From Musa acuminata AAA Group (taxonomy: Eukaryota; Streptophyta; Magnoliopsida; Zingiberales; Musaceae): 64,000 nucleotides of DNA. Of this stretch, positions 23,145 through 33,765 are shown piece after piece. Each line of letters starts with the position of its first letter. Positions within the stretch are counted from its first letter, which is position 1. Below the pieces are notes generated by a model, which saw nothing but the letters and a program-made list of their open reading frames with translations, was not told where the DNA came from and searched no databases. Both the position numbers and the translations under genes were made by a program. The DNA lies in NCBI RefSeq assembly GCF_036884655.1, contig NC_088354.1, positions 16,463,501 through 16,527,500 of the forward strand, in the 5' to 3' direction.

Positions 23145-25239
23145 TATAATCACATCAAATATTTAAGTTAGGAATTGATTTTCTTTCCTTACTTGTTATT
23201 ATAATTTAAGGAAATCTTAATCTACTTCCTTGTTTGTTGATATGAATTAAGAAAATAACTAGTAAGTATTCCAAATATGATGATATCATATTTGTTAGTA
23301 TATTAAATGAAAATAATTTATATTAAATAAATATAAAAATTAAAATTAATTTCCCTTAATAGAGGCTCACCTCCTCCTATTTAAAGGGAGGGATTTCTCT
23401 CCTTTGTTCCTCACCTAGTCGAGCCTGACAGCGGGAGGAACGAGGAGTTACACCCTGTTAACAAGAGGTAGTTTCCCTACCTTTCTTAAATTTAAAAGTT
23501 TTAGCTTTTATTTTGATTCTTTAAATATTGAAAGTTTTATAGTTTGAAAAATATGTATCAATTCTTTAAATGTCAAAATTTTTGTATTAAAGTAATTAGT
23601 TAAAGTTTTCATAATATTCTTTGACCCATGATTAAGGTTTTTATTGTAGAGTTAAATATGTTAAAAATATATTTATTTTATATGATATTTCCTATATTAC
23701 AGTTTATCTTCAATCTTATCTGAATTAAAATCTTGTTAGATTAGAATATGTTATCTAAAATCCTTTTTGATATTATTTGATCTGAAATTTAAAATATATT
23801 ATTCTGAATGATTTAAAATATGACTAGAATATGTTGAAATTTTATATGTGTTGAAAACATGATTTTTATTTGAATTTAAAATGTTATTTCCTTGTATTAA
23901 AACTTATCTCCCGGTCCCTCTTTTAATGTCTTATGATTTCTAGTCAAATTTAGAATGTTATTTCCTTGTATTAAAGCTTTTCTCCTCATCTATCTTTTAA
24001 GGTATTATTATGTTTTTAGTTATATTGTTAATGGGTATATGCTATGATATGAAATTAGATATTAATTGGAATGAAATTGCTCACAGGCCAGGCCCAACCC
24101 ACGGGTCAGGCCTTGGCCCGTAGGCTACCCCAGCCCAACCATTATGGGCGATCACCTGCGACGCACATGACTAGTCCATGGGCCAGGGCTGGGCCAGTTT
24201 TGTGTAATGCATGATCAATCATGTATAATGCATATGACCAGTAGATGGACTGGCTCAATCTAGCCTAATATTATTGTCGAACTTGAGCCTAAATATTGAT
24301 TGAACTAAATTAGACTTGATTAGTTAGATCAATTCAAGGTGATTCCGAATTGATTGACTTATTCAAGTTAGTTTAACCTAAATTGAACTTAATCCAGTCT
24401 AAATTATACTGGTCTAGGGTGGTTCCAAACTAGTTAAATAAGGATTAAAGATCAGTTCAGTTAGGCTCTAGTAAATCGAGTTCAATTGAATCGATTAAAC
24501 TAGAGTTCAAGTCAATTGAGGGCTAATTTATATTATTTGATATTGATGATATTTGAAAGAGACGTTTTAAATATGTTATTTCATCTCGAAATGGACATGA
24601 CCAGTGTGAGATTATATTATTTTCCTGCCGAGAGCAGGTAGGGCGATTCCCTTCGGGGATTAGCGGGTCGTCAGACGTGGCGGCTGGACGGTTCCTCCAT
24701 CCGCTGTTGGGAGGAACGTGCCCCCACTTTGGCGGGTGTGGGACACCACTCCATCCGCTGTTGGGAGTGTGATATGAGTTTGTCTCCATCCGCTGTTGGG
24801 AGAACACAAACTCATCCCGTAGGATAAAGCCTCTCCATCCGCTGTTGGGGGAGTGCTCCTTTGGGTACTTGATATACGCCAATGGGATGATTGATTGAAT
24901 TTTGATCATGTATACATTTTGAGTTGACTTTTGGGGTTCCTACTCAGCGTTACTGAATTTTTTTTGTTTTCGATTTTCAGAGCAGCCTCCCTCTAGTACT
25001 AAATCGGATTCCAATGGAGAGCGGACCTTCCTCTACCGCTAGGTAGAGCTACTTGGATGATTCTTAAAGTTAACATCACTATGTTTACTTTTTTTATTTA
25101 TGATTCGATGAATAAATTGATTGTAATAAATAAATTGTAATAAATATTTATGAATGATGAATAAAGTGATGTTTATCTATTTGGCCTAAATGTGTGGAAA
25201 GATATATAAAAAATAATAATAATAATCCAGGATATGATA
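23145..25239 (+). mobile_element. Unclassified 2.1-kb insertion with hairpin array, flanked by GAAAA direct repeat
   Basis: Comparison with LTR copies C and E1 shows that the host LTR sequence (…TTTAGGAGAAAACC…) is interrupted exactly here, with GAAAA on both sides (23140-23144 and 25240-25244). The insertion has no long open frame and no recognised coding domain. It holds a TATTTAAA box (23378-23385), a 5'-splice-like AGAG-GTAGTT (about 23464-23472), a pyrimidine tract plus TTTTCAG (about 24959-24980), and several AATAAA signals (about 25104-25165). Hairpins crowd 24625-25048. It could be a solo LTR of an unfamiliar retrotransposon with eroded TG/CA ends, or a non-autonomous element. I do not recognise the family. 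Confidence 0.65.
24625..25048 (+). other. Array of hairpins; four share the loop ATCCGCTGTTG
   Basis: Four inverted repeats enclose the identical 11-nt loop. Arms are 24692-24699/24711-24718 (8 bp), 24748-24753/24765-24770 (6 bp), 24784-24788/24800-24804 with a 3-nt bulge then 24776-24783/24808-24815 (5+8 bp), and 24832-24837/24849-24854 (6 bp, one G-T). The inner CC/GG is constant, while outer pairs change on both sides together. Other short perfect hairpins lie beside them: 24625-24639, a TTCG-loop hairpin at 24649-24660, 24736-24748, 24814-24825, 24851-24860 and 25031-25048 (7-bp arms, GCTA loop). Confidence 0.8.
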
Positions 25240-26134
25240 GAAAACCTTTACAAGTCTCACACCTCTCTTAGAATAATCCCAAAACTTAAAGAGGATGAGA
25301 GGAACACTTAGCACTTTTCAAAACTTTATAACACAAAATCACTAGGTTTTCTTTTTGTGCTTCCTGAAATAGAAAAGAGTGGGGTATTTACAAGCCCCAA
25401 ATGGCTTCAAAAATAGAGCTAAAAAGTATCACATCTCCAGTTTCAAGGATACTCACGGTACCACCGCCTATATTGGGTGGTACTACTACCTGACATATGG
25501 GAGACTATGTATTGGTAGTTCTATCGCCAGTCTGGATGGTACTATTGCCTGGCACTACGACACTACCGTCGGGTTTTTCGAAAAATGTACACTTCGTACG
25601 TTCTAGCTTATAGGCGGTTCTACCACTTAGTCTGGCGGTGCCACTGCTTAACCTAACTCTGGGTCAATGAGTGTGCCTCCCATTGAGCCCAACTCAACCC
25701 CATATCAAGCCCAATAGGCCCCTAATTGAGTTAATAGTGTTACACCCAAAGCTGACTCAATTTATGATCTGACTATGACAATTAAGACCTAACTACAATA
25801 ATTAAGACTTAAATAATTTGAGACATGAAATCTAAGTTGTCTAACATGTAATTAGTTCATTCGAACTCCTGGCAAACTTTCGATGCATCATCCGAACCTT
25901 CAGCATATCGCCCGATCCATCGGCATGTTGACTTTCACAACGTTTGATCTTGGCACAACGTCCAATTCTTTTGGTCCGATGCTCAAACTTTGACTCTAAC
26001 CCAACTTTTGATTCTACTGCTTTAATTGTTTCGTCTTTTCATGAACGAAGTTAGTCATGTATTACTTTACTCAATGCATAGATTATATCGTAAATTTATC
26101 AATTGATTTCATCATCAAAATCTAGGATATAACA
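25240..26134 (-). mobile_element. Sirevirus-like LTR copy A, second part
   Basis: It resumes with AAAACCTTTACAAGTCTCACACC. It then has a TATTTACAAGCCCC stretch (the decayed TATA region), GGTACCACC-type palindromes (about 25455-25640) and the early-LTR repeats. It ends at 26134, read on the minus strand as TGTTATATCCTAGATTTTG. Confidence 0.8.
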
Positions 26135-26846
26135 TAGGAGAGGGACCAAAGGGTCATGAGCTAGACTATTTGGCCACCCACCTCCTATTATCCTTCCTCC
26201 CTTTCCTCCCCTACCATCAGCCCTATTAAGGGCATGAGAACAACAAGAAGGGTCGGCCCCTTCTTGTGTTTGCTACTACATGGTGGTGTATGAAAGTAAG
26301 GAAAGAATGCATCGTGAGAGGAGGTGCATCGCCGCTTCATCCATCGTGTGGATCACCATTAGAGAGGATTTTATGAGAGCTCCTATATCCATGGATTGAG
26401 ATCTATCAATTGGGGATATACGATCTCCCCTAGATGAAAACGTCTCACATATGTTACGTAGTTTTTAGTTTTATGAGTTTTTCACTCCTAATCTTTGTAT
26501 GACAATCAAATATGATTCTTTTGGGAAACTGATTTTTGTTTTATTTTTCTATTGTGCATGTAATGTTTTTTTGTGGTTTCCTAACAAATCGTATATCTCC
26601 AAATCTATATATCTCAATCCATGGATGAAGGAGTTTTCACAAACTCCTCTCTAGTAGTGATCCACACAGTACATTCTTTCCTCACGTTTGTGCACTACCA
26701 CACCGCAACAACTGAGGGATCGGTCCCTCTTATTGTCCTCTTGTACTAGGAGGGGATAGTTAGTTGGAGGAAGGGGTAAGGAGGAGATAAAGGAGGTGGC
26801 AGCAATAGGGGTCTAGCCTATATGATCCCTTTAAGCCCCAACTCCT
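26135..26846. mobile_element. Foldback (inverted-repeat) element, about 0.7 kb
   Basis: The left arm (about 26135-26430) and right arm (about 26590-26846) are imperfect inverted copies around a roughly 150-bp AT-rich centre. Matching ends are TAGGAGAGGGACCAAAGGGTCAT… on the left and the complement of TAGGAGTTGGGGCTTAAAGGGATCAT… on the right. Internally, TATCCATGGATTGAGAT faces ATCTCAATCCATGGAT. No open frame is present. It fits a MITE or foldback element, or two inverted copies of one repeat; the family is unknown. Confidence 0.7.
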
Positions 26847-26867
26847 ATATATAAAAAGCCCTCTTTA

Positions 26868-28096
26868 TGTTGAATCTCGGATTTTGATGATGAAATCAAT
26901 TGATGGGTTAATTGATCTAATCCATATTATTGAGTTAAGTGTGCAAGATTAACTACGATAACCAGAAAACACAAAGCAAGAATACCGGAGTCAAGATCGA
27001 TGGACGTTTAAGAGTCCGAAGAATCGTCGGAGATGCTGCCGGAACCAACCGAGAAGAAATCGGGAACCTATCGGAAGTTCGCCGAAGAGATCGTCGGAGG
27101 TTCACGGAGATCACCGAGAAGGCTCGGCTACTCGTTAAAGTCATCACAAGATCGGGAGCTTGATGGGAGTCCGTCGGAAGAAGTTCGTCGGAAAGCTCGC
27201 TGAAACAAGACTCGACGTTCGCGGTTGAAAGCTTGCTTAGGATGTATTTTTGTTATGTAGTTCACTTGTAATTAGGATTAGGATTAAGAGATAATCCTAT
27301 ATCCTGGTTAGGGGCCAACTGGGCCCAAAGTCAGAGTTGGTTTAGGCTAAAAATTAAGCTAAACCAGCGAACTAGAGAGCCAAGATTGAAGCCCAACTAG
27401 TGGCTGAAAACACTGTAGTTGGGCTGAAAACACTGTAGGCGGTGGCACCGCCTAGCTGGGCGGTTGCACCGTCCAGCACCCGAGTGCTGGGCGGTGGCAC
27501 CGCTTGGCTGGGCGGTGGCACCTCCAGCACCGGAAACCCTAAGAAAATTCAAATTTTGGAGCCCAAAATTTGAATCCTCTTGAGGCCTATAAATACCCCT
27601 CAAATCTCAGCTAAGGTTACAACTTTTGAGAAGCATTTTTGATTGAGAGAAAAGTCTTAGAAAGTCTTAGCAAGTCTTGTTTTCAATTTGCTAGAGAGTT
27701 CTCCTCCTCCTTTCTTATTGAAAATTTGTAAGAGGTTGAGCTGCTTGTAAAAGGTTGTAAGAGGGGTGTTTACCCTTCCATTTCAAGAGACTTGCTAGTG
27801 GAAGGTGGGAGCCTCATCGAAGAGGGGCCTCGCAAGTGGAGTAGGTCATTTGACCGAACCACTCTAAAAATCGGCGTAATCTCTGGTTTGCTTTTTATTA
27901 TTGTCATTTACATTACTGCAAATCTACTTACTGCTTTAGTTCCTCATTACTCTTGCTGCGCAACTTTAAGAATACGCCTTCAAGTTAAATTTCTCAAGTT
28001 TTGTTCTTAACGTACGAAAGATTTTGATTAAAATCGAAGTTTTAATCCGCTGCACTAATTCACCCCCCCCCTCTTAGTGCCGCTCCGATCCTAACA
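26868..28096 (+). repeat. 5' LTR of element D
   Basis: 1229 bp, starting TGTTGAATCTCGGATTTTG and ending GATCCTAACA. It contains GGCGGTGGCACCGCC-type palindromes (about 27434-27535), a perfect 13-bp-arm hairpin with AGC loop (27547-27575), TATAAATA (27588-27595) and a 9-C run (28063-28071). Open frames of about 70 codons occur in both LTRs but look incidental. Confidence 0.95.
27588..27595 (+). promoter_or_regulatory. TATA box of element D 5' LTR
   Basis: TATAAATA preceded by GAGGCC. The same GGCC-TATAAATA arrangement occurs in E1 (8559 and 14818) and in the 3' LTR (about 34510), and is therefore conserved across copies of different age. A perfect hairpin ends 12 bp upstream. Confidence 0.8.
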
Positions 28097-28098
28097 AG

Positions 28099-28110
28099 TG
28101 GTATCAGAGC
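28099..28110 (+). promoter_or_regulatory. Primer-binding site of element D
   Basis: TGGTATCAGAGC, an exact complement of the plant initiator tRNA-Met 3' end, two bases after the LTR. Confidence 0.95.
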
Positions 28111-28162
28111 AAGGTTATCTCTCATATTTGGTTTAATACCCAAGAGAGATGGCTTACTCGGC

Positions 28163-29701
28163 ATGCAAGAGGGCCATTCTATTGCACGACCACCTTTGTG
28201 TAATGGGTCGGATTACACATATTGGAAGACTCGCATGAGAATCTTCCTCATTTCTATGGACTTTGAGCTTTGGTCTATTGTCGAGAATGGATTTCAAAAA
28301 TCTTCTCTTCCGATGAGCGAATGGGATGAATCGGAGAAGAAGGTTTTTGCTTTAAATGCAAAGGCTATGAATGCCTTGTTTTGTGCACTAGACAAAAACG
28401 AATTTAATCGTGTTTCAATGTGTGATTCGGCTTTTGATATTTGGAGAACTCTTGAGGTCACTCATGAAGGCACTAGCCGAGTGAAAGAGTCCAAAATCAA
28501 CATCCTTGTGCACTCTTACGAACTTTTCCGAATGAAACCAAGTGAGTCCATCGGAGACATGTACACCCGGTTTACGGATGTCATCAATGGACTCAAAGCT
28601 CTTGATAAAGATTTTACTAACTTTGAACTAGTAACTAAAATCTTAAGATCCCTCCCTAAAAGTTGGGATCCAAAAGTTACGGCCATTCAAGAGGCCAAAG
28701 ACCTTAAAGCATTCCCTCTTGAAGAACTCATTGGGTCTCTAATGACCTACGAAATGACATGTCAAGCTCATGACGAGCTCGAGAACCCCCTTCCAAAGAA
28801 CAAGAAGGATATGGCACTCAAATCACAAGAAGACCATTTGAAAGGAACATCAAGTGATGAGGACAGTGACAATGACATTGCACTTTTGACTCAAAAATTT
28901 AAGAAATACTTAAGAAAGAACAAATTTAAAAACAAATTTGAACAAAAGAAGGACCAAGTGATTTGCTATGAATGCAAAAAACCGGGACACTACAAGAACG
29001 ATTGTCCTCAAGCCAAAAAGAGAACATCGAAGAAGAAGGCGTTCAAGGCAACGTGGGATGATTCAAGCGCATCCGAAGAAGAGGAGTCCAACACCGAGCA
29101 AGTTGCTCATTACGCGCTAATGGCGTTAGGAGAAGAGGTATGTGATTTATTTAATGAAGAGTTATCTTTTGAAGAACTATCTATCGCTTTTCATGAATTA
29201 TTTGATGAATGTAGAGCTGTTAGCAAGAAGTTAAGTATCTTAAAGAAAGAGCATGCTTTGCTACAAGATAAGTTTGATAGTCTTCAAACTCCTCCATGCT
29301 CTAAGTGTGAGCACTTAGAAGCAATAAAAAATAAAAATTTGCTTCTTAAGGAAACCTTAAACAAGTTTAAGGTTGGTAGCAAAGGATTAGATATGATCCT
29401 TGCACACAAGGGTCACATCGCAAATAGAAATGGAATTGGATTTGTAAAAGGATTACATCAAAATCCTACCACTTTCATAAAAGGACCTACATTACATGTT
29501 TCCTCTTATATGAAATGTAACTTTTGTTGCAAATCCGGACATATTGCCTACAAATGCCCATTTAGGAAAATTAGTTCACAAAAATTAATATGGGTTCCTA
29601 AAGGAACTATAAAGAATTCAATCATAAATAACAAAGTTAGTGGGTCAATTTTTGAGGCACCCAAAATCAAATGGGTACCTAAAAATCATCCTCTTTTGTA
29701 G
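28163..29701 (+). CDS. gag: Sirevirus gag, 512 aa, ending at an in-frame TAG
   Basis: Capsid-type retrotransposon gag. It begins in the YWKTRMRIFL region typical of copia gag (UBN2-type domain, about residues 15-200), followed by an acidic and lysine-rich linker. A CCHC zinc knuckle C268-x2-C271-x4-H276-x4-C281 is followed by a Glu-rich segment and a second knuckle C452-x2-C455-x4-H460-x4-C465. I used the ATG at 28163. The family start is probably the ATG at 28149 (compare ATGGC starts in E1 and B), but here it is out of frame by a small indel. The reading frame continues after the stop directly into protease, so gag and pol share one frame. Confidence 0.9.
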   Translation: MQEGHSIARPPLCNGSDYTYWKTRMRIFLISMDFELWSIVENGFQKSSLPMSEWDESEKKVFALNAKAMNALFCALDKNEFNRVSMCDSAFDIWRTLEVTHEGTSRVKESKINILVHSYELFRMKPSESIGDMYTRFTDVINGLKALDKDFTNFELVTKILRSLPKSWDPKVTAIQEAKDLKAFPLEELIGSLMTYEMTCQAHDELENPLPKNKKDMALKSQEDHLKGTSSDEDSDNDIALLTQKFKKYLRKNKFKNKFEQKKDQVICYECKKPGHYKNDCPQAKKRTSKKKAFKATWDDSSASEEEESNTEQVAHYALMALGEEVCDLFNEELSFEELSIAFHELFDECRAVSKKLSILKKEHALLQDKFDSLQTPPCSKCEHLEAIKNKNLLLKETLNKFKVGSKGLDMILAHKGHIANRNGIGFVKGLHQNPTTFIKGPTLHVSSYMKCNFCCKSGHIAYKCPFRKISSQKLIWVPKGTIKNSIINNKVSGSIFEAPKIKWVPKNHPLL

Positions 29702-32700
29702 ACAAACCCACAAGCTAGGAGCAAGAGATGGTATCTCGATAGTGGATGCTCAAGACATATGACTGGAGATCCATCTCATTTCTCTATGCTCACTAGCAAA
29801 GAAGAAGGGTACGTTACCTTCGGAGACAACAATAAGGGCAAAATCATTGGCAAGGGAACTATTGGTAACAAATTTAATTTTTCCATTGATGATGTCTTAC
29901 TAGTTGATGGATTGAAACATAATCTCTTGAGTATTAGTCAACTATGCGATAAAGGTTACATCGTTAGATTTGAATCAAATATGTGCATTATTGAAAAACC
30001 AAATCATAACATGACTATGATTGCTTTAAAACAAAATAATGTCTATACCATCAATCTTGATGAACTAAGTAATGAAATGTGCTTCTCCGTCATAAATGAT
30101 GATGCTTGGCTTTGGCATAGGAGATTAGGCCATGCAAGCATGAAAACAATATCTAAGATCTCATCTCAAGAATTAGTACGAGGAATTCCAAATATAAAGT
30201 TTATTAAGGACAAAGTATGCGATGCATGTCAACTAGGCAAACAAATAAAAATAAGCTTCAAACCAAAAAATCAAATTAGCACTACTAGACCATTACAATT
30301 GATCCATTTGGACCTATTTGGACCAATTGATACAACAAGTCTAGGTGGAAGCAAATATGCTTTTGTGATTGTGGATGACTACTCTAGATACACTTGGACC
30401 TATTTCTTAGCTCACAAAAGTGATTGCTTCAAGTGTTTCTCTAAATTTTATAAACTCACTCAAAACGAAAAAGGCTTCATGATTTCATCAATTCGGAGTG
30501 ATCACGGTGGTGAATTCCAAAACCTTGACTTTCAAAATTTTTGCGAAAGTAATGGGTACAATCACAACTTCTCAACTCCAAGAAATCCTCAACAAAATGG
30601 AGTAGTTGAAAGGAAAAATAGAAACCTACAAGAAATGGCAAGAACTATGTTGAATGAACATAGTTTACCTAAGTACTTTTGGGCCGAAGCCGTAAATACG
30701 GCTTGCTACATCATGAATAGAGTCCTAATAAGACCATCCTTATCCAAAACTCCCTATGAATTATGGAATAACAAAAAACCAAACATCTCCTATTTTAAAG
30801 TTTTTGGTTGTAAATGCTTTATTTTAAATGAAAGGGATGCTTTAGGAAAATTTGATGCTAAATCCGATGAAGGCATCTTTCTTGGTTACTCTTCCGTTTC
30901 TAAAGCTTTTCGGGTTTTTAATAAAAGAACTTTAGTAATTGAAGAGTCTATTCATGTAGTTTTTAATGAAATTTCTGATTTAAAGAAAAATGATTTTGAT
31001 GATGATCTTGGTTTTGATAATTTGAATTTAAATGAACCCTCTCCTCAAAATAGCCATTTGAATGCATCTTCTTCCGAAATTTCTTTACCAAAAGAATGGA
31101 AGTATGTAGATGCTCATCCAAAAGAGCAAATTATAGGAGATACATCAAAAGGGGTTCAAACTCGTTCTTCTTTCAAAAATTTCTGTGCTAACGCCGCTTT
31201 CCTTTCTCAAATTGAACCTAAATACATTGACGAAGCCTTAAAAGATGATTTTTGGATCATTGCAATGCAAGAAGAATTGAACCAATTTGAGAGGAATGAG
31301 GTATGGAAGCTTGTTCATAGACCAAGTGACCACTTAGTCATAGGTACTAAGTGGGTCTTTAGAAACAAGCAAGACGAAAATGGTATCGTGGTTAGAAACA
31401 AGGTTAGATTAGTGGCCAAAGGTTTCAACCAAGAAGAAGGTATCGATTACGAAGAAACCTTCGCTCCCGTGGCTCGATTAGAAGCCATAAGGATGCTCCT
31501 TGCCTATGCTAGTAGTAATAATTTTAAACTATTTCAAATGGATGTTAAAAGTGCTTTCTTGAATGGTTTTATTTCCGAAGAAGTATTTGTCGAACAACCT
31601 CCCGGATTTGAAAATTCTCTTCTTCCTAATCATGTATTCAAATTGACTAAAGCTCTCTATGGCTTAAAACAAGCTCCTAGAGCTTGGTATGAAAGGCTTA
31701 GTTCCTTTCTTATTTTAAATAATTTTACCAAAGGCAAGGTTGATACTACATTGTTTATTAAACATTTTGAAAATAATTTTCTTATTGTGCAAATTTATGT
31801 TGACGATATTGTGTTTGGCTCTTCGGATGAATCACTATGTGAATCATTTGCCAAATGTATGAGTCTTGAATTTGAAATGAGTTTAATGGGTGAATTAACT
31901 TTCTTTTTGGGATTACAAATCAAACAACTTAGTGATGGTATATTTCTTAACCAATCCAAATATACATTAGAATTGTTAAAACGATTTAACATGGATAATT
32001 CAAAAGCAATAAACACCCCTATGAGTACTGCGACTAAGTTAGATATGGATGAAAATGGTGAAAGTTTCGATCAAAAAACATATAGGGGAATGATAGGTAG
32101 TCTACTCTACCTCACTGCGACTAGACCGGATATTATGTTTAGTGTAGGACTTTGCGCTAGGTTTCAATCTAATCCTAAATTATCTCATCTTAAGAGTGTT
32201 AAAAGAATATTTAGGTATCTTAAAGGAACTCGAAATTTAGGATTGTGGTATCCAAAATCTGAAAAATTTGATCTAATAGCTTATGCAGATGCCGATTTTG
32301 GCGGATGCAGGATAGATAGAAAAAGTACATCCGGAACATGCCAATTTTTAGGACATGCACTTGTTTCTTGGACTTCCAAGAAACAAAATTCAGTTGCACT
32401 ATCTACGGCGGAAGCCGAATACATTGCTGCAAGTGCATGTTGTGCACAAGTAATTTGGATGAAAAATACATTAGAAGACTATGGAATTCACCTTGAAAAT
32501 ATTCCCATAAAATGCGATAATACTAGTGCCATATGCCTTACTAAAAATCCAATTCAGCATTCTAGAACTAAGCACATCGACGTTAGGCATCATTTCATAC
32601 GCGATCATGTCCTTAACAATAATGTTGTTCTAGAATTCATTGACACAAAGCATCAATTAGCAGATATATTCACAAAAGCCTTGAATGAAGACCAATTTGA

Positions 32701-32740
32701 ATTCATTAGAAGGGAATTAGGTATGTTAAATTGTCCCTAA
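29702..32740 (+). CDS. pol: Sirevirus pol (protease, integrase, RT, RNase H), open for 1012 codons
   Basis: The frame is the same as gag and uninterrupted from the codon after TAG 29699-29701; the first internal ATG is 29759. Domains in order: aspartic protease ([10 protein letters not shown], active-site DSG at 29738-29746), integrase HHCC segment (WHRRLGH ... CDACQLGKQ, about 30110-30245), integrase core ([23 protein letters not shown], about 30300-30620), an SLPKEW-containing linker, RT ([35 protein letters not shown] near 31795), and RNase H ([23 protein letters not shown], ending ADIFTKAL). All catalytic residues appear present. Expression would require readthrough, reinitiation or an RNA lacking the stop. 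Confidence 0.92.
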   Translation, partial: TNPQARSKRWYLDSGCSRHMTGDPSHFSMLTSKEEGYVTFGDNNKGKIIGKGTIGNKFNFSIDDVLLVDGLKHNLLSISQLCDKGYIVRFESNMCIIEKPNHNMTMIALKQNNVYTINLDELSNEMCFSVINDDAWLWHRRLGHASMKTISKISSQELVRGIPNIKFIKDKVCDACQLGKQIKISFKPKNQISTTRPLQLIHLDLFGPIDTTSLGGSKYAFVIVDDYSRYTWTYFLAHKSDCFKCFSKFYKLTQNEKGFMISSIRSDHGGEFQNLDFQNFCESNGYNHNFSTPRNPQQNGVVERKNRNLQEMARTMLNEHSLPKYFWAEAVNTACYIMNRVLIRPSLSKTPYELWNNKKPNISYFKVFGCKCFILNERDALGKFDAKSDEGIFLGYSSVSKAFRVFNKRTLVIEESIHVVFNEISDLKKNDFDDDLGFDNLNLNEPSPQNSHLNASSSEISLPKEWKYVDAHPKEQIIGDTSKGVQTRSSFKNFCANAAFLSQIEPKYIDEALKDDFWIIAMQEELNQFERNEVWKLVHRPSDHLVIGTKWVFRNKQDENGIVVRNKVRLVAKGFNQEEGIDYEETFAPVARLEAIRMLLAYASSNNFKLFQMDVKSAFLNGFISEEVFVEQPPGFENSLLPNHVFKLTKALYGLKQAPRAWYERLSSFLILNNFTKGKVDTTLFIKHFENNFLIVQIYVDDIVFGSSDESLCESFAKCMSLEFEMSLMGELTFFLGLQIKQLSDGIFLNQSKYTLELLKRFNMDNSKAINTPMSTATKLDMDENGESFDQKTYRGMIGSLLYLTATRPDIMFSVGLCARFQSNPKLSHLKSVKRIFRYLKGTRNLGLWYPKSEKFDLIAYADADFGGCRIDRKSTSGTCQFLGHALVSWTSKKQNSVALSTAEAEYIAASACCAQVIWMKNTLEDYGIHLENIPIKCDNTSAICLTKNPIQHSRTKHIDVRHHFIRDHVLNNNVVLEFIDTKHQLADIFTKALNEDQFEFIRRELGMLNCP

Positions 32741-33765
32741 ACAATAAACTTGTTTGATTGGATTTTCCGTAAAATTTTTCATCTTCTTTCCATCTCTCAT
32801 TCTCCTTCAAATTCCATATGACATGTTGTGAAATCTCGAAATCGACTTCGATGACTTGATTATGAATTTCAAGTTAGCTATTTGATTTAAATAAGTTTTA
32901 TCTAAATCATAATCTTGATCTTGCAAAATTGGAATCACAAATAATATCTTTTGGCATTCATGAATTGATACTTACAAATATGAAAGTATTGGCATTCATG
33001 ACTTGAATTTGATTGAAACATTGTATGCTTAAATTCATCATTCTCCTATGTTTCAAAAATTCTTTAAATGCCTTATGTGATGATTAAAAAGTAATGTTGA
33101 GATTTTCATGAATTTGACGATTTGAATGAGTTTGTATTCGAATTATGATCTTGACTTCGTGAAATTACTACTTGAATTTTTTTATCCCAATCTCTCTCTT
33201 ATACATCTACAATTTCTATTATTCATAGAAAGAAGAGATTAGATAATATGAATGCATGCTGAATTTTCCTCTAAAATGAACTCTGCGTAAATATTTTTGC
33301 ATACTTAATTTTCAATGATAAAATCGTTGTATGACAAAATATGTGCTTCAAGTCTCATTTTCCTTTTTGTTGATGACAAAGGGGGAGAAAAGTGATGACT
33401 TATATCATTCTTAATAGCATGACAAAATATGCCTTGCAAAATCCTTGAGAATATCACAAGATTGATTGATCATATTGAAAGCATGCCTTACATCGATATC
33501 ATGAAATTCATGTTGAAAATCTTTATCTCCTATCGTAGTAAAAATTGTCCCATATCATTTGACTTATGATTTTCATCGAAGTTTCGCATTTACTATTGCT
33601 TAATGAGAATAACGATAAGCTCTACGGTTAGAACTTATCGGTTTATGCTTGAATTCAATGGATGAAATTCAAGTGTTTTCATCTTCTCATAATATGGCAT
33701 ATAGATAGGGGGAGTTATGTTTAACTCCGTCATCAATTGATTGTCATCATCAAAAAGGGGGAGAT
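32741..33765 (+). other. Non-coding 3' internal region of element D with three polypurine tracts
   Basis: No env-like frame is present. GGGGGAG-type purine tracts occur at 33371-33391 (TGATGACAAAGGGGGAGAAA), 33704-33715 and directly before the 3' LTR at 33752-33765. The last is the functional-position tract. Repeated GGGGGAG tracts upstream of the 3' LTR are a described trait of Sireviruses. Confidence 0.8.

Noticed and set aside
24625..24860. CRISPR array suggested by repeated ATCCGCTGTTG words
   Set aside because: The repeats are short, irregularly spaced and each sits in its own differing stem; the window is plant nuclear DNA without cas genes.
26939..28010. Open frames of about 72-74 codons repeated at 33837-34930
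   Set aside because: They lie inside the LTRs of element D and are identical because the LTRs are; no protein features.
32741..33765. Envelope-like gene downstream of Sirevirus pol
   Set aside because: Some Sireviruses carry one here, but this 1-kb stretch has no open frame of useful length.
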